DNA of 64,000 nucleotides from Enoplolaimus lenunculus (Eukaryota; Nematoda; Enoplea; Enoplida; Thoracostomopsidae), in NCBI GenBank assembly GCA_030248215.1, contig JASANG010001446.1:1-64000 (forward strand). Reading direction: 5' to 3'. A program made the position numbers and the translations under genes. The notes under the pieces were generated by a model. That model was not told where the DNA came from. It saw nothing but the letters and a program-made list of their open reading frames with translations, and did no database searches. Of this stretch, positions 33,297-45,302 are shown piece by piece; position 1 is the first letter of the stretch, and each line of letters begins with the position of its first letter.

Positions 33297-34679
33297 TTAT
33301 TAATACCAACCGTTATTAACAGTGTGCATTCGGAATTACAAAATACCGAACGGAACCGGAACCGAAACGAAAAAATAATACCTGATTTTCTATCGGAATT
33401 GCATACTGCAAAATACTTGTTACCGAAAAATTAATTTTTAGCACAGTTTCTCTGAAAATATTACCCAGAAACCAGCATACGAAATTTTTCAGCATTTGCC
33501 ATCGAACATGTTAACAGTGAAGCTTTTACTGCGATTTTGTAGAATTTTTGTGAAATTTATAGATTTTGCTGTTGTCATACTTTTACTGCAGAAAAAATCG
33601 TCAAAGACGTTTTACTTTTGTTGTTTAATCTCAAAATTATTAAAACCGAAATTACGGGAAAATTTCGGTAAAAACGCGCATTTAATACCGAAACCTGGTA
33701 GTTAAAAATACCGAAATTTCTTTCGGAATTCTGGATGCACTTTTACGTTTTGCTTAATCTTTAAGTTTCCAAAGTAATAAAACAGCACATTAGTGTGCCG
33801 CATGTCAAACATTCGTTTATTGTTGGAATACTGGTCAGTATTTTTTGATCACATCGGTAAATATAATTGCAGTGTTTAAACCAGATATCCGGTTCGGGTA
33901 AAAATCGGTGTTGGCATCTGTAATATAAATACCGAAATTTCATTATGTGTATGCTTAAGTTCATTTATTATTTTTCTCTGTACGGATACCAGGGAATAAC
34001 CGGAGTTGCGCTCGATAGAATTTGTAAATTTCGGTAGTGAAATGTTGCATAGTTGTACAAAATTTATTTGATCCGTGCGTGCATTTCGTCTCAACTTTTG
34101 GTACAATTTTGAAATAAAATGGCCGAGATATTGTAAAAAAATAAGCGTAAACACAAAAGATTTAACAATATCGTACAGATATTTGCTAGAATTAGCGAAC
34201 TAAATATCATTGGAACTACATAATCTCGCGTCCATACCGTCTGTGGCAAATTTTGTTGACCTCCGACTCTGATATTTTTTATTTCCAGTTGATATCGGAT
34301 GAATACTATCTAAAGAAAGAAAAATTTTAGTATTCCAGTGCTTAGCGTATACATATGGTTTTGTTAGCCAAGTTAAACATTGTGATTGCTATTTTTTATT
34401 ATATTTTAATTAAATTTTAAACCGTGCCAGCGTTTTATTTGCGGAGCGTATAGAATTTGTAGCATATTGCAGGATTTTAGTTTATGTGGTTTGTGTCCTC
34501 AAGAACAAGGTTTGGTAGCTAAAACATTTAGCATCCAGCTCGTATTTTGTATGCGAGTTAACTAACCTTGTGCTGTGTTCATTTTCATATTCTATGCTTG
34601 TTCGTGGTAGAGATTTAAACCATGTCGGCCATGACGTGGACATTGCGATACTTCAGACTACGCCTTTTTGACTTATCTA

Positions 34680-35209
34680 CACTGTAAAAAATTGTGAGTC
34701 AAATTGACTCTCTCCAAAATAGGCTCTACGGGACTACGCAAACAGTCAAATTCGACTCCTCCTGAGTCAAACGTGCGACTTAGAGTAGAATTACTAACCT
34801 TTTTGGTTAGGCTTAGGAATTGGCTCATCCTTACGCTTAGAATAGCATAGTAACTTTTCTCCTTCTTAACCGACCTTTACAGGATATTTAGAGACACACC
34901 ATTTCAATTCCCCAGAAGACTATGCCAAATATTCGCTGTTGAGTTTAGTTCACAAGCGCGAGTGTTGTTTTGCCAATAATCAGGACCGCAAAATTGTTTA
35001 CGACAGACGTCAAAGTTATCTTGAACTTTATATATAAAAGTGGCATTTGTCAAATTGACTCTCTCCGAAATATGCTCTACGGACTACACAAAAAGAGTCA
35101 AATTCGACTCCGCCAGAGTCAAATTCGACTCACTAAGTCGCATGTTGTGTAGTCCCGTAGAGCAGCCTATTTCGGAGAGAGTCAATTTGACTCACCATTT
35201 TTTGCAGTG
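34680..35209. mobile_element. Composite TA-flanked foldback element
   Basis: Outer ends CACTGTAAAAAATTGTGAGT and, inverted, CACTGCAAAAAATGGTGAGT, each next to TA (34678-34679 and 35210-35211). Inside are repeated AGTCAAATTGACTC blocks. The middle (about 34805-35040) holds unrelated TTAGGCTTAGG-type sequence and a second left arm starts near 35047, so one copy has probably been interrupted or two copies are fused. Same family as 43864-44087. Confidence 0.6.
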
Positions 35210-35301
35210 TAAAGAGTGTTTAGTTTCAGTGAAATATCGTAAATATTAGTAGTATTACAGCCATTTATGATTTTTCGAAGTCTCTTCTAACTTGGCGCAG
35301 T

Positions 35302-38300
35302 ATGTGTGAAAAAGAAGTTATTGATATTGGAAGAAAGCTTACAAAGTTCATGAAAGACGATGAGCTTATAGTCAGTGCTTATTTCTTGCGTATCGTTCTT
35401 GTCTCGAAATTTTTTGCAATAGATCGTGTTTTACCACAGTACGCCGTATATCAGTTTCAAGTAAAAATCGATGATCGTTTCGTTATAGAAGTACGGCAAA
35501 TTCTGTTAATTTTGTACTCAAAATTAGTTCACAATCATGTGTATAATTGGCAATTTTTCTTTACAAATATGCTCTAATTGTTCAGTATGAAATAATAAAA
35601 AGTGTGAAACTTATCCAAAATCTTAAAAAATTTGCTTCGTCCGCTTTTTCTTCTTTAGATTTTAGAAAAAAAAGTGAATATTTGCATGCCTCAATTGTGT
35701 GGGCCAAAAATAAAACATCTTTGAAACTTTTATACTTCAATATCCGGTTTCCGTTATTTTGATCGCTATCCGTTTCCGTTATTTTTACTATCCGCTAAAC
35801 ACCATGGTTTATATTCTTCATTTCACGATAAAGTATAAGTTTGTTGCGTGTCCTCAGCGTTTTAAAATAGGTGTTCGCTGACGATATGGTAGTTCATTCA
35901 TTGATGAAAAACAACTATTTCAGGATGATCCCATATTGGATATGCTTGAAGTCTTAAAAGAGTTACCGGTGACCTTAGATATTTTGCAGGTACGTACACA
36001 GTCCGATTCTGATGTTTTAATTCAACGTATCAGTATTTAAATTAACTTCATTTTGAGCAGGGATTCTTTGTAAAATAGTAGTGGCATACCGTAGTCAACA
36101 AACCCTGAGGTCGGGTGTTAGATCTGCGATTCGCACACATGTTCCATGAATATGTATTTTTGGTTTAATTGCATACTGCGCTCTTTCATTTAAGCATGCA
36201 TAGTTATGCTTTTTTCCAATGTGATAGCAACTTTGACTGGTGACAAAAATTTACTTTCCTTGACGACTCTGGTCAGTGCTGGCAGTCTCTGGATTTGGCT
36301 GGTTTCAAACCGAGGCTAAAACTTGGCAACGAAGTTTTAATTTTTTAATAGGCAATGTTCACAACGATCAAATATCTGTTGTATTTGCCGATTTTTATGC
36401 AAAAAAATAACATTTTGTGCAGTTTTACATTGACTTTATTACATGTTTGGTTCTTTGGGTTCGCTACTGGCTGGTCTCCCAACTCAACCAAAGCTCTCCA
36501 AATTATATTTGCCACTCAAGGTTCATTTCTCATACACGAGACTTTACCCCCGATTGTGTAGTTTTTAACAGTAAAAATTTAATTTTTGGACGTCAGGCAA
36601 TGTTTTCTTGTAATTTTTTTGTATAATTTTTCAATTCTACGTAATTATGAGCGTATAATGTAAAGTATGCTTAGATACGAGTGATCAGAAACCATTAAAA
36701 CAGTAATTTTGCCTGAAAAATATTACTCCACCCACTCAAGAGCCTACCCAGCCAGATATACAAATCGCTATCGACTACTGTATTTATTCACATTCCAGAA
36801 AACGAGAATCGGCATGACAGTAAATTCATTGAGAAAAGCTAGTAAAAATGATGATATTGTCGCGAAATCAAAAACATTGGTTAAAGCTTGGAAAAAGTTA
36901 CTCGGTAATGAACGATCTTGATTTGTTTTTTCTGTATGGAGTACATATTCTCAGTACACATTGGCTTTTATGTTGGTGGTATTGTCACCGTTTCAGCACT
37001 TTGCACCATAAAAGTCCAACGCCTACAGTTTAGTTTTGAAACAACATTCGCCTCTTGTTGTTTTCTGTCCACAATGTTCGGAATGTAGAAATTTTAACGG
37101 TTTTGAAGCAAGGTTCATTGTGCTACCAAATTGAATTCGATGTTTTGTTTTAGCTTAACTTGATAATGGTGAATTGTAATTTATTGCGGTAGTAGTTTTT
37201 TTGCTTCATCTAAACATCATATTTTATGCTGCATTGTGTGAAATGACTAATTATTTTTGTCAGCAAATTTGTATCAAAGTAGGAGATATGCAATTCCGCA
37301 TCCTTTGTGTGGGCCAGTCGGTAACCGGTTTTAATGAAATAAAAAACGTTAGGTTTTTTATCGTTCGGGTTTTAGAGAGCTCAAAAAGTGTTGCTTCGGC
37401 AAGTACCTCGAGTGCAAATTCAACGGATGGATATGAAGCTGCGATACAAAATAGTTGTCCAGATGCCGCAACTAAATACAGTGCTAGTGCTAGCAATGGA
37501 AAAAACGCAGAATTTGATGATTCTTCAATACATAGTGAAGTAAGGTTTGCGTTTTAGTAAATTGTCGTAGTGCGTGACGATTGGAGTGCAAAACTTTTAA
37601 ACTCAGGTGGTGGTAGGCATAATTCATTTTACTGAACGGAGTGAAACTCTGAGCGATGCTCTGGGTTTCGCCAAACGTATTATGCTTTGTACTCGGGGGT
37701 CCGTCTGCCTGTCCGACTGTCACGAAGCGCTTCATGTTTTGTATTCTGGGGTAAAAAGTGGATGTCCGTCCGTCTATCCGTTCGGCGAGACTCAGTAACC
37801 GCTGAAAGGACTTTGGTAAACTTTTTTTGTTTGAAGTCTTTTTACCTGTGGTGTTAACCTCGCATTGAGTTTTAAATTTTTAAGCCGTTTATTAGCTACA
37901 GGCTACTTTGCAACGCTGGTAAAGCGTAAATTACGACTTTAAATTACTTCACTGATTATTAGGGTTGCAAGTAATCTAATTTCAGTACTAATGAGTGTTT
38001 GGGTGTGAGGAATCGAAATAAATTGTTTATATGCCTCCATAACTGATAAATGAATTGTTAGCTAACAACTAATATTTTTTCATCTTAGCTTAAGGAGATA
38101 AGCCTAAATTAAAACTTTTTAAATTATTTCACTGATTACTGGGGTTACAAGCAATCTATTTCAGTACAAACGAGTTTTTGAGTGCGAGGAATCTGAATAA
38201 ATTGTATATGTACTTCCAGCGTTTTAAGTAATATTGAGAATCCGAACAACTTTTGTTCCAACATACCATTTTTTCACATAATGCAGTATTCTGTTCCCAA

Positions 38301-41167
38301 TTATGGTAATCATTGACAAGTCATTTGACATCCTACGTACGTACGTTGGTTTTTGATTTCATTAACTATAATCTGGGCTGGACCCGTATTTTCAAAATAT
38401 GCGCATAGCATCTATCGCTAGTTAGCGATAGACTTTTAACTGACGAACACTATAATTATTGCTGAACTCAAAATTTGCACAAATATAGAACAAGTCAAAT
38501 GCAAAAAACGGGTTCAGTTGTTTCGACCTCAACGTTCACTGTCCCGAAAACTGTAAAGCCTGTCACCAACTCATAAATTAGCTGCTACACGCATTTGAGA
38601 ATACGCGTACTGTTGTTCATAATCAAAAGACATTGGTGGCTTTAACCCGTAAGTTGTATGTATGCTGCTGGCATGTAGGATTTGCCAACTTTCAGTGCGA
38701 TGATTGCAGATTGAGAAAATAGTAAATTCTGAAACCATTTAAATTTATGCCAGAGTATAATCGAAAATTATTTAAATGGAATGCTGATATCAGAGGGTGC
38801 AGTGGGCAATATTGCGTTTTACATATTATTATGTTGTAGGATTCTGCGCGTTACGCAAATCAAACAATACAACCAAGCGGCAGTGATAGCCCACAAGTTG
38901 GCGCAACACAATCATCTGCTGCAAACGGTTCTGATGATGACGCAAATACACCGTCAGGCTCTGAATATGGCGGTCTGTCGTCTGGACAGTTGTCTGCCGG
39001 CGCCACCCCTCCCCCAAAACTAGCCCATGCATCAGATACAAGAGATGAAGTGAGGCTAAAATGTCGGCAAATGTTGATGGCTTCATTGAGGATTGCAGGT
39101 ATGGTTTACAGATACATTCATGATCAAGTTTTAAGGAATTTTTGTGGCTCCGTTGCGGTGACGGGTTACATGAAGAAAATAAATATTGAGATGTTTAGTT
39201 TTATTTCAGAATTACCAGACGGCACGCAAGATCCAGAGCAACTTGCTGGCCGCATTGAAGACTGTATTTTTGAAATGCATAAATCAACATCAGACAAATA
39301 TAAGGTCAGTGTCTTTATTTGTATAAGTTTCGTCTGTATCCCTATAACACCTGTGAAATATTGCGTATTCGCTCACGAGTTTACAATTTAAAAACTGTTC
39401 AGAGATTTCATTGGAGCAGCAAAACTTCGGAAAATCCAATACTGAAATACGATTGAATGTTTTTAATCGTTCATTTTGTTAAAATGAAGTTGATTCTAGT
39501 TTCAATATGATCTGAAAATAGCTGTATTAGGATTGAATGTAGTGGGGTAACGCGAGATAGAATAAGTAGTTCAACTTCAAGTGAGCAACTAACATATGTA
39601 CAATTTATGAAAATTTATAGAGAATTTATGCTTGTAAAATTCCATGAATGTATTATGCTTTGTTTACAGGCGTGTATTCGAAGTCGGGTATTTAATCTGC
39701 GCGATAAAAAGAACAACGATCTTCGTGTAAACGTTCTAATTGGTGCTATACAACCGAGCAAGCTGGCCAATATGACATCTGAGGTAAGACTCGATGCGTA
39801 TACGCATTGTTACACTCGCGAAGTTTGCCCTTTGAATTTTTTTGCTGGAGTGGCAAAATTGTACGCTGGTTTGCTATTTGGTCGAAGCGGCAATTCGCAT
39901 AATGATTACTTCAACGAAAACAGTTAAATTACAAACTGTTTCTTTTTTGTGGTAACACTGTTTTGGTGACAGCAACTGTTTTTCACCACATGGGCAGCAG
40001 AAATCAGAAGTACCCTCAACATCAAAATTAGTGGTCGCCGTAAACCCACAATCAACAACCCAAAGCTGCTAGACGTCATGTTCGATTTGATGCTAACATT
40101 CAATATCCCCGCCGCCACCGTCAAAGTAAATTGCAAGCGTGCAATAACATACTCAAAAGCACCAGTGGAAGTACATGGGGACAAAGTAAAGAACTATTAA
40201 CAACCACCTTCGAAGCCATTGGCCGCGGCGCCATCCTCAATTACGCAGCGCACTTATGGTCTGCCCAGCCCAAACAACCATTGGTCAAATCTTCAAGTCA
40301 CTCAAAACTCAGCTCTACGCTGTTAATACTGGGTCGCTACTAATGGCTAACCAATACCATATCCGTCAGGAAACCATGCTGATTCCGGTCAAGAAGCGAA
40401 ACCAACTGCTGTCACGTCAATACCTGCTGGGCTGTGTTACATAAGTGGTGCTGTGTTTGCGTGATTATATTGGAAAATTGAAAATTTGAACTGACTGACG
40501 CTTATAACCTTTAGAGTTTGAGTTTTAAGTGTGGGAGACTTAAAATGCTACATATTTTTTGAAAAAAGCTGAATTTTGTAGGAAATGGCAAGTCAAGAAA
40601 TGAAGCAACTTCGGCATAAATTCACCAAAGAAGCGATTGAGGAGCATCAAATGGCTGTTGATCAGGGTACGCCAACTGATTTGTTCAAATGCGGCAAGTG
40701 CAATGGGAAAAATTGCACATACACTCAGGTTAGTAAACCGTTAAATTCGATTGCAAATGAAAACATAAAAATCGCTATTTATCGATAAACTATGGTCTCT
40801 ATCCTTTATTAAGTTATTTTTTATTTATTTTGTTATAGGCTCAAACTCGCAGCGCGGATGAACCTATGACTACATTTGTGCTGTGTCAGTTGTGTGGAAA
40901 TCGCTGGAAGGTGAGTCTGTGCGTATCAATAACGCTAGTACTGGCTTTGCACTCTAAAGTTCGGAAAGTGCATGTTTGACGCTCTGAAATTTGGCAATTA
41001 ATTTTTCGATCCATAAGAAAATTACAAATTGTTGTAAAATTCTGTTTCACATTAGTCTCGAATAACTTACTTCTTTATATTGGTAGCTATTTAAAAACCT
41101 CTTTAAAAATGACATCTCTGACACTGCTCTGTAGCTATTCTAGTACTGTTTATTTCAGTTTTGTTAG
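35302..41167 (+). CDS. TCEA1: TCEA/TFIIS transcription elongation factor (complete)
   Basis: TFIIS inserts into backtracked RNA polymerase II and stimulates RNA cleavage (family knowledge; which TCEA paralogue cannot be said). Ten exons: 35302-35370, 35924-35989, 36799-36904, 37376-37539, 38840-39098, 39210-39304, 39670-39783, 40582-40728, 40839-40910, 41159-41167. Phases join to 366 aa, longer than human TCEA1 (301) mainly because of a Ser/Gly/Asp-rich linker in exons 4-5. Domain I (LW/TFIIS N): [11 protein letters not shown] and LVKAWKKLL. Domain [30 protein letters not shown] and [17 protein letters not shown]. Domain III zinc ribbon: CGKC, the acidic [10 protein letters not shown] hairpin, CQLCGNRWK, then FC and stop. 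The last coding exon is just 9 nt. An alternative read-through past 40910 would replace FC with a non-homologous tail. The exon 1 donor (GTCAGT) is the weakest junction. Confidence 0.95.
37940..38218 (+). repeat. Two tandem-related 95-100-bp repeats in TCEA intron 4
   Basis: The segment at about 37940-38035 (AAATTACTTCACTGATTATT, GGAATCGAAATAAATTG) recurs at about 38119-38218 (AAATTATTTCACTGATTACT, GGAATCTGAATAAATTG), roughly 90% alike and 180 bp apart. Confidence 0.6.
39957..40440 (+). mobile_element. Non-LTR retrotransposon (LINE) 3' fragment in TCEA intron 7
   Basis: Encodes, in shifting frames, the C-terminal part of a LINE reverse-transcriptase [23 protein letters not shown], then [18 protein letters not shown], then in another frame [20 protein letters not shown] and RQYLLGC. 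This order (thumb region to the late HxRxE-like segment) is typical of jockey/I-type LINEs. At least two frameshifts and no 5' part, so a dead, 5'-truncated copy in the same orientation as the host gene. GC content exceeds the intron around it. Confidence 0.75.
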
Positions 41168-43863
41168 TATAGCAGTTGCCGAAAAAGGAAGTTTAGTCAC
41201 CGTGTGATTTAACGAACTTGACAATATATTTTGATGGCATTTTGCTGGTAACATCTCGAGTGCGTGATAAATATCGGGGGTAACGTTTGGAATTCGTTGC
41301 AATTTTTTTTGTATTTTAGCATTTTGCGCCCTAAATTTACTATTTCGGAGTTAAAGGTGGCACAATTCATTTTTGTGTAGTTTAAAGATGATCCAAATCC
41401 ATTTTTTCGGTTTTTATGGCAATTTCAAGACAGGGAATTTCCCCGAGGGGACGGCTAAACGTGGGGATATGCTGCGTGGCCGACCCTACTAGCGAAATGC
41501 CGGTCATGAAGAGTGCATGAATCAAGTTAATTTGTCGTATTTTCCGCACAAAGTAATTGCTATCATTGGTAATTCGTCGTTTACTTAGCTAATTTCAACC
41601 AAAACTCTTGCGGCAACTGAGTTATTCCGTATATAATGCGTTGGTTAAGGAGCTTGATGTTCATATAGACCTGGTACTAGAATCTGACTACAATTATTAG
41701 TATGTACTTTTCTAAAAATATATGTAAGTTTTGTGTAAAAATTTCACTGGATTGTTGAATAAAAATTGTCGTTTGTAAATTATTTTTAATATTTTTCTAA
41801 TGTTTAGTTTAGTTTAATTATGAATACACTTATAATATAAATATTACTTTGCGCTTTGTATCATCTGGTATGATAGTTTTGGCTATTGAATGATTACATT
41901 GCGTTAATGTTCGGACCAACATTAAGCATTTTCATGCCAATTTTTTTCTGGTGTCACATATTAACAAGGCAACCTCAGCATATATGTAGTATTATTTTTG
42001 TGGAAAATCAGTTTTATGAACATTGTTTTTGTTTGTATTGTTGTATCTGGTTGTTAAAATAATGATTAAAGCACTTTTATATGCCTTAGTAAACGTTAAC
42101 TTTAGCTGTTTGGTTGTTGCCATCGAAAGTTAAAGGGGTTGTTGTTTTAGTTGTAATACCAAAACCAAAAGTACGGTATACTGGACATGGCAAAACAGTT
42201 GAGTATTACACCTCACACATACACATTTTGATCGCTAAATGTATGTGTAAATACGTCATAAAGACATAACATTTTCTTACAAAACAAAATTCTTGCATAT
42301 TTACAACTGAGAAACATGTAAAACTGTAAATTGATCCTTGAACACTTTCTGCTGAGACTTAGGGAGGGGAACAGGCTTATTCTGTGCGGGTTTTGTACAC
42401 ATTTTCCCCCGAATATAAATTTTTGTTTGATGTTTCAAGGGGCTGCCGCTGTCCTAAGAACCCCCATGACTTCAAGGGACACTAAGCAATTAAAGGGAGC
42501 CTAAACAAATTAATTTAAAGCTTAAGCTTACCCTGTGATGGTCCTACTGAAAAACGTTCCGCAACTGATCTTTACATAGGACGAAGTTGCGGGGCGCAGA
42601 GGTCGGAGGCAGCAGCCTCCTGAATAGAAACTAAAGAAGCTTGTGCCTAAAAGCCTACCGCAACTTACACCTTGCTAGGTGCACCACATAGATTTCATAT
42701 AGTTCAGTTTTAAATAGGGAAAGTTTCAACCCTACGGCAGTTTGGCAGAGTAGTGAAGATCCGGTGGGAAATGGACCTCCGGATCCTGTAATTTTGCAGG
42801 TGGTTTCGGTATCCAGGGTGCAAATGAAATTCGGGTTCCGGTAGGGAAATCCGGTATTTTTCACTTTCCGGCTTCGGTATTTTATAATTCCGGCTGCACC
42901 CTGGGTATCACAACCAATTTTTCGCCAGCTCAATCCCCAAAAAAATTGAGGTAGCCCCATTTCTTCCCAGAAGATTAGGCTTGCCATATTTTAGTCTAGC
43001 ACCATCCTTCTTTCCAGGAAAATTGTGTGTCGTCTGGCCTTTCTTTTCGGTTATTTCTCTCGCTCAGCCGGCGTTAGCTCAGAAATGTAGCCGATTTTGA
43101 AACTTTTTGCACATTTGAGCTTATCATGACTTTTCCTGTTCATTTGACACCCAAATTTCAGCCCATGATACTTTGGGGGCCGTGCAGTATTATGGCAAGA
43201 CTGCAACAGAGGATTGGTTTTGGACTATTTTTGCTTGAGTTTAGGCTTAGGCTTAATACTAACACGTTTTTTGCGCTTAGCTTGTTTTAAGGCTTTAGTA
43301 TTGAGTATATGCTTAATCTAGAATTACGGCTTTTAAAGCTCGAATTTAAATTTTTGAGAAACTCGATATCTAACAGGTTCCGGAATCCACCCCTTGGAAA
43401 CAGAAAATTTTTCTGTATACAAGTTCGCAAAATTATATATACATCATTGGATGCAATTGCTAAGCTGAGGTGAATGGTGTCAACTTTTCTGAAATGAAAC
43501 TAAAACGATACTCCAATGTCCGGGCGCAAAAAATGAGGCAAGGTTAATTTTTCCAGGAGAGAGAGAAGGCTAGTTGAAAATGACGCTGTGACACCGGCAT
43601 ACCTATGGTGAAATTATCTGTATTTTCGAAAACGTTCTGCCGTAGACTGTGTTCGCTTCTAAGATTTCGGACAATTCTCGAACTCGGCCAAAAATTGTCA
43701 AAAAAACTAAAAACTAAAACAAGTTTTTGGTAACAGAGCGGTGACCCGGTGCATTTTAGGACAAATTTCACCACGCAGCTCATGGGGTCGCTTGATGGGC
43801 AATCCTCGCCGTGCAAACAAAGCCTCTAAACGCTGGCACCAAAATGTGAAATTGTATTCTGTA
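41168..43863. other. Intergenic TCEA-ADAL
   Basis: The first ~600 bp may be the TCEA 3' UTR (AATAAA at about 41757). Further right lie fragments of the CCTAAGC/AACGTTCCGC family (about 42540-42590) and a short CCGGTTGCACC-family MITE at 42816-42905 (CAGGGTGCAAATGAAATTCG to CCGGCTGCACCCTG). No gene recognised. Confidence 0.45.
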
Positions 43864-44087
43864 CACTGTAAAAAATGGGGAGTCAAATTGACTCTCTCTC
43901 GGAAATAGGTTTTTCCTGACTACACCAACTGAGTCAAATTTGACTCCGCCAGATTTAAATTCGACTCACTGAGCGATTCAATGGATCGAATTTGACTCTG
44001 GCGGAGTCGAATTTTGACTCAGTTTGTGCAGTCAGGAAAAGCCTACTTCCGAGAGAGTCATATTTGACTCTCCATTTTTTTACAGTG
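43864..44087. mobile_element. TA-flanked foldback MITE just upstream of ADAL
   Basis: 224-bp near-palindrome: CACTGTAAAAAATGGGGAGT at the left and its inverted counterpart ending ATTTTTTTACAGTG, each next to TA (43862-43863, 44088-44089). Arms contain AGTCAAATTGACTCTCTC, TTTTTCCTGACT and GACTCCGCCAGA with inverted partners. Ends 67 bp before the ADAL start codon. Confidence 0.85.
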
Positions 44088-44154
44088 TATGTGTCGACGT
44101 ATTTTTAGAATAGGTACTTTATCTAAACGATCAGCTAAGCGTTGCTTGTAAACA

Positions 44155-45234
44155 ATGAATTATACAGTCAGCAGCGTTCCGAACTTTTGTGAAAGACTTC
44201 CAAAACTGGATCTTCATGCTCATTTGAATGGATCATTAACTGTCAAATCGTGTCAAGAACTATTGAAACTTAAACTACGTCATGATCCTAGTTATAACTG
44301 TAGTAAAGCATTGGACATTTTAAAATCCGCAACGCCTAAAAACTTAAATGAAGTCTTTGAACGATTTCGGTTAATTCAATCGATTACAGATACAACAGAT
44401 GCAATTACAACAGCAACCACGAATGTTGTAACGACTTTTCGACTGGATAACGTGCGGTATTTAGAATTGCGAAGTACACCAAGACAGTTAAATAAAGGTT
44501 CCGCTGGCAAATTGGAATATTTGAAAGCGATTGGAGATGGAATAAAAATTGCCACACAAAGCGAAGTTGGATCAAAAAATCACGTGAACATGTTGGTATC
44601 GATTGATCGTCGGCAATCTGTCAAAGAAGCGTGGGAAAATTTTGAAGCCGCTTGCGTCGCTAAAAATTCCCACCACATTCCAATTGTTGGAGTCGAATTG
44701 TCTGGTGATCCAACTTGCGGCGACGCAAGAGACTTTTTGCCAGTATTTACAGCTGCGCGGAATGCTGGGTTTAAGATATCCGTTCACCTCAGTGAAGTGT
44801 ACGGAAGTAGGTATGCGGACGAAATTTCGGCTGTTTTGGACTTTAGGCCAGATCGTATTGGTCATGGTACATTTTTGCATCCTGAGGTTGGTGGACGTCA
44901 AGAATGGGTTAATAAGGTGGTCACAGAACGGATTCCATTAGAATTGTGCCTGACGTCGAATGTGATCTCTAAAACTGTCAATTCACACGACACGCATCAT
45001 TTTAAATATTGGCACGCGTTACATCATCCTATTGTATTGTGTACTGATGATATGGGAGTTTTTAATACAAATTTATCACTTGAATATCAGTTGGCTGCAA
45101 AATATTTCAATCTGCTTCCAAATCAACTCTTTGACTTATCACGAGACTCAATTGAATCAATCTTTGCACCTGAAGAACTGAAAGCTGAATTGCGGTCATT
45201 TTGGGATTTGCAAAAATCTCAGTTGATGTTGTGA
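44155..45234 (+). CDS. ADAL: ADAL, N6-methyl-AMP deaminase (adenosine deaminase-like), intronless
   Basis: Metal-dependent amidohydrolase that deaminates N6-methyl-AMP to IMP in salvage of modified nucleotides (family knowledge). A single uninterrupted ORF of 359 aa, full length against human ADAL (about 355). Visible motifs: metal ligands in LDLHAHLNGS (H21, H23), YLELRSTPR, VDRR, LSGDPT, the HLSE motif (H211 metal ligand, E214 catalytic), IGHGTFL (H237), the LELCLTSN motif and CTDDMGVF (D298 metal ligand, D299). The ATG at 44155 fits the family start just before LPKLDLHAHLNGS. All other recognised complete genes in the window have three or more introns, so the lack of introns suggests a retrocopied gene kept functional, or intron loss; no poly-A tail or flanking duplication was noticed. 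A foldback MITE ends 67 bp upstream. Confidence 0.97.
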   Translation: MNYTVSSVPNFCERLPKLDLHAHLNGSLTVKSCQELLKLKLRHDPSYNCSKALDILKSATPKNLNEVFERFRLIQSITDTTDAITTATTNVVTTFRLDNVRYLELRSTPRQLNKGSAGKLEYLKAIGDGIKIATQSEVGSKNHVNMLVSIDRRQSVKEAWENFEAACVAKNSHHIPIVGVELSGDPTCGDARDFLPVFTAARNAGFKISVHLSEVYGSRYADEISAVLDFRPDRIGHGTFLHPEVGGRQEWVNKVVTERIPLELCLTSNVISKTVNSHDTHHFKYWHALHHPIVLCTDDMGVFNTNLSLEYQLAAKYFNLLPNQLFDLSRDSIESIFAPEELKAELRSFWDLQKSQLML

Positions 45235-45302
45235 TGATGAGTAAATTGCAGGATGTCTTAACGATAGGGATTTAAAAGTAAACAAAAGTGAATCGCCATT
45301 AA

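Larger units (their letters stand above)
32865..35301. other. Intergenic ESD-TCEA: MITEs
   Basis: Contains the well-bounded element at 32909-33296, CCGGAACCG-type fragments (about 33340-33740), and the composite TA-flanked foldback at 34680-35209. No gene recognised; frames here are short and follow the repeats. Confidence 0.5.

Noticed and set aside
37630-37800. CCGTCTGCCTGTCCG-rich segment as a gene or LTR
   Set aside because: Short, in TCEA intron 4, no paired ends or coding motif; left as unclassified repeat.
44572-44941. Overlapping ORFs on both strands inside ADAL
   Set aside because: Shadows of the ADAL reading frame, which has all catalytic motifs.
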